Source: Oegoconia quadripuncta
Taxonomy: Eukaryota > Arthropoda > Insecta > Lepidoptera > Autostichidae
Direction: 5' to 3'
Assembly: GCA_949316235.1 (NCBI GenBank)
Contig: OX438751.1
Coordinates: forward strand, 26,565,885 to 26,629,884
DNA: 64,000 nt
How positions within the stretch are numbered: the first letter of the stretch is position 1; each line of letters opens with the position of its first letter. The position numbers and the translations under genes are program-made. Positions 46,040 to 56,200 of this stretch are shown here, in pieces. Under the pieces are notes generated by a model, which worked only from the letters and a program-made list of their open reading frames with translations, was not told the origin of the DNA and made no database searches.

Positions 46040-47353
46040 ATGTCGTTCTTACATAATCATTCTTGTGAGTGTGTTAAATCAGAGTTGGATCTTTTTGCAC
46101 TTCCATCAACACAGACAAGTATTGAAAGTGGACAATGGATTCACTGTACACCAATATCATCTCTAAGTGATGAAGGGCCAATTGAGTTTGTTATGCCAGG
46201 AACTGGTGATGACTACATTGATTTGTCACACACTCTGCTTCATGTTAAAGCTAAAATAGTCAACATAGATTCTACCGCTGCTTCTACTAGTGTTAAAGTG
46301 GCACCTGTAAATAATTGGTTGCATTCACTTTTTAACCAACTAGATGTATACTTAAATCAAAAACTTGTATCACCTCCTAACAACACATATGCATATCGGT
46401 CTTATGTTGAAACTCTACTTAATTATGGACCTGCGGCAAAACAATCACATCTGACTTGTGGTATGTGGTACGAAGACACAGCATCTAAGATGGATTCATG
46501 TGATGATACTAACGAAGGGTTCATCAAAAGGTATCAACGAGTAAAAGATGGAAAAGTAGTTGAAATGATTGGACATTTACACGGTGATCTCTTTAATCAA
46601 GAAAAATTTCTTATAAATGGTGTAGAAATACGCGTTAAATTAGTGCGTAATAAGGACTCCTTTAATCTAATGTCATCATCCCAAGATTCTAAATGCAAAG
46701 TTCAAATTGATGGTGCCACTCTTATATTACGTAAGGCAAGAATAAATCCATCAGTTTTAATTGCCCATCAAAAAGTTTTATCCACTACTACTGCTAAATA
46801 TCCAATTACTCGTGCTGAAGTAAAAGTTTTGACTATCCCCTCAGGAATACGTGGAAAAAGACTTGATAACGTATTTCTTGGGCAGGTACCAAAAAGATGT
46901 ATTATCGGGTTTATTGACAATATAGCTTTTAACGGTACTTTTAATACCAATCCATTTAATTTCCATAATCATGATATAAATGTATTTAGCTTGTATGTAG
47001 ATGGTCAGCAAATACCTTCTAAAACTCTGATGCCATCATACGAAAGTGGTGTGTTTACGAGTAGTTACCACACATTATTTACTGGGACTGGTATCCACTT
47101 TTTAAATGAAGGAAATTCCATATCGATAGAGGACTATGCAAATGGATATTGCTTAATGGCATTTGATTTAACTCCCGATCTATCTGCAAACTCGAATTCA
47201 CATTGGAATTTAATAAGACATGGGTGTGTTAGAATAGAAGTCCAATTTGAATCAGCACTCACCAAAACTCTTAACTGCATTGTGTACGCTGAGTTTGACA
47301 ATGTTATTGAAATTAATAAGAATAGAGATGTAAGTGTAGATTATAATAGTTAA
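46040..47353 (+). CDS. Major capsid protein (double jelly-roll)
   Basis: 437 aa. The N-terminal text SELDLFALPSTQTSIESG and PIEFVMPGTGDDYIDLSHT is diagnostic of the Polinton major capsid protein, which has the double jelly-roll fold of adenovirus hexon-type capsids. The later VNNWLHSLFNQLDVYLNQK and the C-terminal GCVRIEVQFE also fit. The frame is full length. It starts 2 bases after the previous stop. Confidence 0.93.
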   Translation: MSFLHNHSCECVKSELDLFALPSTQTSIESGQWIHCTPISSLSDEGPIEFVMPGTGDDYIDLSHTLLHVKAKIVNIDSTAASTSVKVAPVNNWLHSLFNQLDVYLNQKLVSPPNNTYAYRSYVETLLNYGPAAKQSHLTCGMWYEDTASKMDSCDDTNEGFIKRYQRVKDGKVVEMIGHLHGDLFNQEKFLINGVEIRVKLVRNKDSFNLMSSSQDSKCKVQIDGATLILRKARINPSVLIAHQKVLSTTTAKYPITRAEVKVLTIPSGIRGKRLDNVFLGQVPKRCIIGFIDNIAFNGTFNTNPFNFHNHDINVFSLYVDGQQIPSKTLMPSYESGVFTSSYHTLFTGTGIHFLNEGNSISIEDYANGYCLMAFDLTPDLSANSNSHWNLIRHGCVRIEVQFESALTKTLNCIVYAEFDNVIEINKNRDVSVDYNS

Positions 47354-47457
47354 TTAAAGGGTAACATTAAACTTTTTATTATAAATTGAAATTCATGTAA
47401 CATTTATCATCACTTTCTTTTTAGTATACCTCAATGTAAGTATGTTCGATTTGTTTC

Positions 47458-47898
47458 ATGATGAATACCCGAGAAATAGGGCTATGTATGAAAGATATTA
47501 ATCCACATCTAGAATTTAATGTGTTCGCTGCTAACAGAATTCCGATGTACATAGAAGTGCCGACTTACTTTATTTCTAACTTAGATCCCGATACAAAACC
47601 TGGATCACATTGGGTGGCTATTAATATTGATGAAAATGGTGTTGGTGAATATTTTGATTCATTTGGGAGAAAGCCTACCGGTTACCATAGAATGTTTCTA
47701 AACAGGAATACTCGAAAATGGTTATACAACAATGAAAAGCTTCAAAGTCATTTAACTTCTGTTTGTGGTGAATACTGTTTAGTATATCTATACTTTAAAT
47801 ATATGGGTATGAGTATGTTAGACTTTATTAGATGTTTTTGTGATATACCTCTGTATAATGACATTTTGATAAATAGAATGTTTACAACCTTATTTTAG
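47458..47898 (+). CDS. Adenovirus-type cysteine (maturation) protease
   Basis: 146 aa (or one residue shorter, from the second ATG at 47461). The catalytic His is in GSHWVAI near residue 51, an acidic partner in YFDSFG near 65, Gln in KLQSH near 98 and the nucleophile Cys in SVCGEYC near 103. This is the C5-like/Ulp1-fold protease that processes virion proteins in adenoviruses and Polintons. A possible TATA is not clear. AATAAA-like sequence follows at about 47980. Confidence 0.9.
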   Translation: MMNTREIGLCMKDINPHLEFNVFAANRIPMYIEVPTYFISNLDPDTKPGSHWVAINIDENGVGEYFDSFGRKPTGYHRMFLNRNTRKWLYNNEKLQSHLTSVCGEYCLVYLYFKYMGMSMLDFIRCFCDIPLYNDILINRMFTTLF

Positions 47899-48125
47899 AA
47901 ATAATATATTACAATGATGATGATAACAAACTCTTTCATTTATTTCCCCCTCCCATTTTTAATATAAAGCTATAGAAAAATAAAATACTATAATTATAAG
48001 TGAAAAAAAAAATTATTTTATTTTGTAATTATATATTATCAACTAAATATAAACTAATTACTTCTTCATTAGATTTAGAATTAGATAGTCTACTATCGGT
48101 CGGACTGTATACTCCAGGTGAAATA
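47899..48125. other. Unique gap between protease and right TIR
   Basis: AT-rich 227 bp. It contains AAAATAAAATAC at about 47978, a likely poly(A) signal for the rightward genes, and may also end transcripts from the leftward TIR gene. Confidence 0.5.
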
Positions 48126-48157
48126 AGGTAGTAAGAGTGGTAACAATAGGTAAGGTG

Positions 48158-48975
48158 TTATTGTTTCTTATCGGTTTCTATGAAATATTTTGTGCAGCCC
48201 TTCCTAGTTGCCACCTGTTTTGTTATATTATAAATTAAATCTCTGGTATTTTGATAATTTTTGTCCTCTTCTGATGTGATGTAATATTTAACACGTACAT
48301 CTGCGTATTTCCAGTAATCAATGGGTAGAACATCTTTCAATTTTTTCATCTCATACACTTCTATTTTAATGAGATGGCTCGCAGTGGATCCATCGTCGTT
48401 ATTTGATGAAATGTATGATGTTCCCTCTCCGTTAGCCTGGGCCACATTTGAAGAGTGCGTTCTGACCTTCTTTTTCTTCGGCTTCTCAAAAAAAGCATCA
48501 ATGCTTCTCTTTGCGGTATTTTGCTTGGCCTTTAATGTGGGAGAACCGCGAGTTTCATCATCACTTAAATCAGGAGAGGCAGGAAAATAATAGTTCTTAA
48601 ATGTGTAATCACACTCGGGAATTGATGTCTGAAACAAGTTTAAATATTGGGTTAGCGTATGACTTAGTTTTTCCAAAAAACCACGATGCTCACAGAGCCC
48701 TATTCATCGAGGCGCACTATAATTGATTAATTAACGATTATACATTAGAACAATATAACACACACTGAAACAAGAGAGTATAGTTAAATTAGAATAGGGA
48801 CAAACTTAGCGACATCGAGAATTCACTGAGAAATCATTAACGACTCGGATAATTTAGGTTCAGATGTTAGGAATTGTTTTATAACAGTTTGGAAACACTA
48901 CGTATACATATTGAAACACACACAATACAACACAATTGAGAAAAATAGGTAAAATTAAATAATTAAACTCACCAT
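48158..48975 (-). CDS. Polinton TIR gene, right copy
   Basis: Mirror of the gene at 35803-36620: the start codon exon is at 48975-48973, the main exon at 48628-48158. The encoded 157 aa are identical to the left copy, including the PIP-box-like KRSIDAFF and the KPKKKKVR run. It points inward, towards the 3' end of the protease gene. Two identical copies double the dose and keep the gene within the inverted repeats. Confidence 0.7.
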
Positions 48976-49006
48976 AGTAGATGCTTTGTCAACTGGTATC
49001 TCTCGA

Positions 49007-49045
49007 ACTGTGTAGAGAGACGTAGGCCTTAGCGCTCTTATATAT
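49007..49045 (-). promoter_or_regulatory. TIR core promoter, right copy
   Basis: TATATAAG and ACAGTTC in the same spacing as at 35733-35771, on the minus strand. Confidence 0.7.
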
Positions 49046-49850
49046 GTCACACGAGATCCTGTTTTGACAAGTCAACGTAGCAAAAACTCATTTCACAACA
49101 AAGAAATACCGTTTCTATAGAAACTTTGTGGCAATAACCATGAAAAAAATTTAAGGTAAGGACGGGATACTCCATTTTGAAACAGCAATAATCGTAAAAT
49201 GTACATACAACAATAATACACAATTACCACGCTTTTGTTTGGACTCTACCCAGCAACGTAAAATTAATACTTACGATAAAAAAATATTTCACAAAGAAAT
49301 GCCGCTGCTATAGAAACTTTCTAAGAATAAGTACGCTTTTGTTCGGACTCTACTCGCCGGACCACCCATGATTCAAAGAGCGTTCGCGAGCGTTCCCAAT
49401 CAAACAGTGAATTAATTTTATTACCATGATTCCATAACAATGCAACCGTGCCGCTCTCAATCTGTCCCTCGATCAATTCTGTGAGAGGACCACGACATGT
49501 CACATATGGAACCGCGAATTTATTACGCAACGAAGCGCGATGATTATTCCGCGAGCACCGTGATATCTCACATATGGCCGAACGATATCTGTCATTGAAC
49601 CGAACCAAGCCACCCACACATCCGCCGATAATAACCGCGAATCTAAGCGTGAATTTAACCGTGAATAAACTTTATTACGTAACCGTGAATAAAGTTTATT
49701 ACACATACCGCGAATCTAAGCGCGAATTTAACCGTGAATAAACTTTATTACACACATACCGCGAGCATATGTGAAGCCCTTTTGCGAGCAGGGGGTGGAG
49801 TGATGGACCAGAAAACTGGGGTGGTCCAGAACCGTTGAATCCCTACTACT

Positions 49851-49856
49851 CCCTAC
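49851..49856. repeat. Target-site duplication, right of Polinton
   Basis: CCCTAC, identical to 34609-34614. Confidence 0.9.
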
Positions 49857-52800
49857 CTATGAAACCAACGGTTACGGGGTCGAATCCCACTAATTAAATT
49901 TTAGTATAATGAATGAATCATAGTTGTTTATATAAATATTTATTGTTATTTATTTAACACTTTATTGCATATAAGTATACACGCATACATGAAACAGGCA
50001 TGGGACAGAAATTACAATACACAAACGCGAGCTTATCTCTGTAAGAGATTTCTTCCAGCAAACCCTAGGAATATCCAGAATCTATAGTACAAATTTTGCT
50101 CATTTTGGGACTAGAGAATTGGTATATTGTTTGCTAAAACCATAATAAAAATGCTAAACGAACATACCGATTACTTGACCTCGAGCCGTCACTTGATAAA
50201 CATAACTAATGCTCACACATGTTCAGATTCCCGATTTTAAGCAAAATATCCCGCTAAATAGAGCGAGGATGCAAGGAAGAGCGGGTGGTTGTTACTTGTT
50301 GAAATTCGAAGAAAATAATAGGTACCACTAATTTCAAATGACTGATTGGTTGCGGCCAAGTATATTAATAATCTATAAGTAAGGGAAGAGGCTTGCCGGC
50401 CATTACTACATGAGTGCCGGCGGAGCAGTCGGGGTGAGTAGGTCCTGCGACTCGCGGGCACAGAACATTATTGCGCGCTCAAGCTCAAGCACTACTTTAC
50501 TGTTATTTATTACGTATTAGTTACATTATCGAACACGTCGACAGGGTGTGCAATGCCTACATGTACCAACAATAATTATAAAAGTCTTGAACAGAAGCTT
50601 TACTCTTTTCCAAAAGCTCGCAACAGGTAGGTACCAATAGATTCGTTTACTTCTGTTAGATATGGTGTGAGAAGTTCAATTGTCGTAGATGATATATTAT
50701 AGAATCTATCGATTGGATATACCATTATTTGCTTTCTTAGCTTGGTGGGATAATATTAAAATATCGATAACCCCGGAGTCAACGGATAAGTTTGAGAACC
50801 ATGATATTATTATTAAATTATAATCATTTATAATATAAAATAGGTAGGTGTTCATGTTAATACAGACTTTTTAATTAAAAGGAATTAAAAAGTCACAGAA
50901 GTTTACGCGCGTCTTATAGATTGGATGTAGATATGCGAAGCGAAGAACAAAAAGGTGTTTGTTCGTAGATGCGATGTCGACATCCGTACACCCGTCTCTA
51001 TGTATCGCTAAACCTTCCTGACTCGGCGCTAGTATGGAAGATGCTCCACTTTCTCGGAGCCGCGCGCTCAAGTACTAAGGTTGCGGCAAAAGCATGTGTC
51101 ATATGTACCATATTATTTCTACCCCCAAACAAAATATTCACCAAAGAAGTGACAATAATTATATTTAAGCAGTTTTATATTTGTTTAGACAAAAATTTCC
51201 AGTCCAACTATTTTAATATTTTCCTCGGTGTCGTATTATGCTGAAATAAAGTGGTACAACTGTATAGTGACGCAGGCCAGGCTCTACGGCTCACAACATG
51301 CGTTAGTGTTACAATATTATGTTATTGTTGTTGATGTGTTACCTTATCTGTGTATCACTATGTATAAGCTAAATGTATGTGTGTGACTGTGGAAACAAAT
51401 AAGGGCTTTATCTATCTATCTATCTATCTAACTAACTCTGACTTTGAGACGTTGGAATACGATCGTTTTTTACATTGTGCTAACCGGGGATCGCATCCAG
51501 GAGAGGTTGATAATGCATTGACGAGTCATGTAACGGGGTACCCCGGGCCAGGGAGTAAAACGAGATAGTATGGGTTTTAGCATATATTGTAGAAAATAAT
51601 TGTTCGGACAATACACAAGTCCCCCGGGATAAACCGTCGCATATAAGAATATAAAAAACCGAGCGAAATGGAGACTCTAAAACTGAGGAGTCCGAATCCG
51701 AATGATCGGCCCCCCCCTCAAGTTAAGGTGGGGGCGGTTGTGACGTTCCGCGGCACTTAGCTGGTGGTGACGCGGAGACACGGGGTGGTTGGTATGCTTC
51801 GCATTTCGTAAAACAACTCGCCAAAACACGTCCATCCTTCGGCCGAGTGACTCACTAGTAAATCACTCATTGTATTTTGTTTGAACCATTATGAAATAAT
51901 AAGTAAAGAAAATGTACCATGAAATAAATAAACAAAGAAAATACCTCATTTGTCTAAGATTTCCCAATATAAAATGACTGGCTCATCATGAAGCATACCT
52001 TCAGTGTCCTCAGCAGCTTCTCGCGGCCGTCTGGTGGGGAAGTATCTGGCTGACACCCACAGCGTCCACCTCAGCTCACGCCTTAGGGCCGACCTTACAT
52101 GATGTTATAGATAATACTGTAATAAGTCGAACGCGACCGCAGCATTGGGGGTCGACTTGTTTATTTGACATCTCAAATGTAATTAAGGTCTTGTTTATTG
52201 CTTACGAGTAAAATGAAAAATAAAAAAGGGCTATACTTATTTATTTGAATTAAAATTGGAATAGTTATACAATACTGACGCTGTGCTTATCATAGTACGA
52301 GCAGGTTATATCTCTCATGAACTAATTCGTTAGACGTACAGAAGGACTACTAAGACTGAAGCATCTATTTTCTACACTGACTCTAGAATTTTTAAGAAAT
52401 TACAATTTTTGTGAAGGCTCCTATTTTACTAAAGCACACGATATTTTTGACGATGGTTGTGTCTCATGCATGGCTCATGGAGGTTAAACGTAACACAATT
52501 TATTTGTGCTACGTTAAATATATTACCGTTGTTTGTTTGTGTGTTTCAGAGGATACAATATTGTGGTTGTACCGGATGTAGCGCGCACCGGTCCGGCCGC
52601 AGCGCTCCGCCCGGCTTATTATTTTTTATAATTTCATAAGATTTGCGATTTTTTAAAAATTACTATGGATGATGAAAAAACTGAATTTATTTAATGTCAT
52701 TTGCAATTGAATGTCAATGTCAAGGTTAAAATCTAAAATATTTCAGAACGTTTTCTTGAAGAGTTTATATGTAATCAAGGTAGATAGGTGCCTACCTGAG

Positions 52801-53050
52801 AAAACACGCGAGAAAAGTAGATGTCTAGAAGCCTAATGAATTTATTAATGTTTGGAATTTATGAATAGTATTTGACCTCACGAAGACTCAGGAGGTTTGT
52901 AAGTGATACGAAACAGTTTAATAAAAAAAATAATTAATGAATAATACAGGTGATCTTCATTGCCTCTGCGAGAGTCATTTATCGGTTGTAGGAAACGATC
53001 ACAAGACTTCCTGTGGTAGTGCTCGTGTGTTGTGAGTCGTGTTAGTCGCG
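49857..53050. other. Intergenic between gene B and the Polinton
   Basis: The first ~50 bases hold half of a tRNA-like repeat (GGGGTCGAATCCC at about 49878) split by the Polinton. Elsewhere there is a (TATC)n microsatellite at 51408-51428 and GC-rich patches at 50380-50470, 51700-51780 and 52560-52615. Apart from one exon-like stretch at 50551 no gene is supported. Confidence 0.45.
50551..50626 (+). other. Possible THAP-like first exon
   Basis: An ATG opens MPTCTNNNYKSLEQKLYSFP and a few more residues, then runs into a GTAGGT donor. MPxC...KS...L(Y/F)SFP is reminiscent of the start of a THAP zinc finger, but the second Cys is absent and no continuation was found. A decayed P-element or THAP gene fragment is possible. 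Confidence 0.25.
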
Positions 53051-53204
53051 TCAGCGAGCTGCTGCGCAGGCGAGCCAGTGCCGCGTGACGCCGGCCTCCT
53101 CCCCCGCGCCCTCCCTGCTCCTCATGAGGAACTGCACGCTGGACTTCGACGGCGGTACCACCATGCCGCATTCCTTCGAACACTCCGTGTCGATCTCCCG
53201 GAAA
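53051..53204 (-). CDS. Gene B terminal exon
   Basis: Acceptor TTTTCAG|T, 51 codons to a TGA at 53051-53053. It begins FREIDTECSKECGMVVPP, with REID aligned to KEID at the start of the gene A terminal exon. Confidence 0.7.
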
Positions 53205-56200
53205 CTGAAAACATTTTACACAGTATGTGATGGAGTCATAACATGAAGATGACCCACTCTCCACGTGGTGTGGCACCATGTCGTCGTGTGCTGATGCACT
53301 TTATTTTTACACTTTACCATTTTAACATTTTACTTCATGAAGCGTTCAAAATTTAGATCGGAGCTTATTCTAAGCTCAATAGATTGAGATCGTTAAAGAT
53401 TGGTACGAACATTTAGAGACATCGGCGGCTGAAGTCAATTGAAAGGCGGATGATGCTTTACAAAGGTCAGCACCGTCCATGGACGGCGTCGAGCACTTTG
53501 TATCAGGTTGCAGGTATCAACAGCCTTAAATATGTCGAGAGAAAATGGATCTCCAATGGACTTGAATCTGTAAAATATGTATCGCCGATCACTGAGCAGA
53601 TCACAAGCCTCCAGATGCTCTACTGTAAGGTATTATTTGGAACGAAGCAAGCGAGAGGTATGAAAGAGATAGATTTATTATAAAATGTTCAAGTGCGAAG
53701 GAGATAGAATGTATGGAAAAATAGAAATGTGGTTATTGCGTGCGTTGAGTGAAAGGGATAGACTAATAGACGATTGTAGTAGTTAGAAAGAGTACAAATA
53801 AAACGAAGTACATTCGAAGGAAGATGTCGTTTGATTGACAGCCATCCTTACATGGCGCTGCGACAAAAAATTCTATTTTATTATCTTACGTTTAAAGATA
53901 AGTGAAATAAACCAAAAACACTACGTCTCCAGTGTTAATAAACAAAAAAAAGTAATAGAATATGCCAGTCGAGGATTGAAGGATGCCGAAACAAGGTACC
54001 ATATTAATGAACTGGAAGTAACAGCTGTTCATTGGGCTATTGTAATGAAATTCAGAATATTTCTACTAGGAACGAAATTCACCTTAATAACTGATAGTTA
54101 CTCAACAGCCTATATAATTAATAAGGCAAAATTAAACAGAAAGTTTGCAAGGTATGTTATTGACTTAGCTCCGTTTGACTTTATACCAATCCATAGACCA
54201 GGTAAACAAAATGTCATTGCAGATCATTTGTCTCGCTTTCCCATAAAAGACGTATGTATGTTGGTAATCAGTACAAATATAGAGAAATTAGAATTGGCAC
54301 AAAGTAAAGACCCATTTATCAAACAAATAAGTTCTAAATTGTCTAAAGATCCATCCACCCAGCATTTAAAACAAATACAAGACTCATTTAAAATATCACA
54401 AGGAATATTATTGCACATCAATAAACAAGATTTATTCAATCAAGAAAAAATTGTTGTTCCACATAGTTTGAGATCAACCATAATTAAAATTGCTCATGAT
54501 GACAATGGACACTTAGATTTCAGTACAACAATTAACAAAATTAAAAACAAGTATTGGTGGAAGACTATGCGTCGAGATGTGAAGGCATATACAATGTCAT
54601 GTATAATTTGTGCAAAGACGAATAGACGAACAAAATTGGCATACGGAGAGTTAGGACAAAGACCTATATCACAAACACCTATGGAAGTAATTTCATCAGA
54701 CCATATAGTGGCCTTACCACCGACAGAATCGGGTAACACATACATATTTGTTCATATAGATCACGCTACAAGATATACTTTTGCAAAACCTATGTGTACA
54801 TTATCTGCACAGAGTGTAATTGACATAATCGAAAATGACATAATTTATATGTATGGCCCACCATTGACATATATATCCGATAGTGCACCATGTTTCACAA
54901 GCCAAATGACCCAAAAGTTCTTTTCAAAATATGGCATAGAACATATTCCAACAACCCCCTACACACCTCAAAGCAATGGTTTAGTCGAAAGGGCAAATGC
55001 TACAATAATATCAACATTAACGAAGTTTGCTTTAGAAAATACAAGTGACTGGGATAAATTATTACCAAAAGCGATATTAGCCATAAATACTTCAAAACAG
55101 AAAACAACTGGATATTCACCGTTCTATTTAATGTTTGGATATACACCCAGAATGCCACCCATGGAAATTCACTTTGGATCAATCATACAAGAAACAGATC
55201 GAAATCATCAATTAGAGTTTTTGTCAAAAGCTAGAGAAACAGCATTAGAAAATATCAAGAAAGTCCATTTAGAAAACAAAAGAAAGTTCGGGTAACAAGA
55301 AAACCACAATTTTATACGAGTTAGCTGTCTATGATGCCAAGAATTAATTTTCGTAGGACTTCTATTATAGTTGTGTAGCAGTTAAGTTATCGGATATGAC
55401 GTATATTTATAAAACACTGGACTGACATTTGTTTATTTATACATTTAATCTATTATGTTAAAATAGAGAGCATTATTTGAAAGTAGTATACCAGTTTATT
55501 TTATAGTTTATTAATATATTTTTATTTATTTTTGTTCGGCATTTACAGTCAAAATTATATACATATGAGAAACAGTAAAATTACAGTAGTTCAGCATACG
55601 ACAAAAAAATAAATAGGTTAAGTGAGTTATTAAGTGAACAACTTAAATGAAAACAATCTCATGTAAACATTCAAAGTTTATTTATACTTATAAGCATGTC
55701 ATTATGTTGTGTAGAATATTGCATTAATTTACCGATTTATTTAGAAAACTTAATTTAGTTGAAATAATCAAAACTTTCTACCTATCATATCCATCTTTCT
55801 TGCATAGTATAGTGTATGTATTATAAGGTTACACATTTTTCTTTATTTTCCATAACAGTAGCTTAGTACTGTAAGTCATTCATTTATGCTGTAAGTAGAT
55901 AATATTACCTATGTATAAATTATTTTTGTACAATATATATACCCACAAAGTTTAAGCTCAAACACTTTAGGAACTACAGGTTTAAGTTCCAAGAAATTAA
56001 TTTTACCTATAGTTAAGTAAGAGAAACACAGTTTTGTTTTTGGAGTCTTTGTTTAAAGTAAAAGTAGTTATTATTTTATTTTTTTTTCTTCCATATAAGA
56101 AGTCAGAAGGTTCTTTTTGTATAATGTAACGAACAAGTTTAAGTTTAATGTCATAGAAGTTCTAGTGCACAATAAGTTAACAAATATTATAGTTATGTAT

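Larger units (their letters stand above)
34615..49850. mobile_element. Complete Polinton/Maverick virus-like DNA transposon (15,236 bp)
   Basis: The element starts AGTAGTAGGG and ends CCCTACTACT, giving perfect inverted AG...CT termini, and lies between exact 6-bp duplications CCCTAC. Long TIRs enclose the hallmark gene set: protein-primed PolB, retroviral-type integrase, packaging ATPase, adenovirus-like protease and major and minor capsid proteins. Polintons are thought to replicate with their own protein-primed polymerase, integrate with their own integrase and possibly form virions. None of these core frames carries an internal stop, and the TIRs agree apart from one tandem unit, so the copy looks young. 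Whether it is active cannot be told from sequence. Confidence 0.97.
48126..49850 (-). repeat. Right terminal inverted repeat of the Polinton (1,725 bp)
   Basis: Inverse of 34615-36652 with one instead of two copies of the 313-bp unit. It carries the same sub-terminal repeats, promoter and spliced gene. Confidence 0.95.

Noticed and set aside
48321..48590. 89-codon plus-strand frame in the right TIR
   Set aside because: Antisense of the TIR gene, and mirrored in the left TIR as expected for a shadow.
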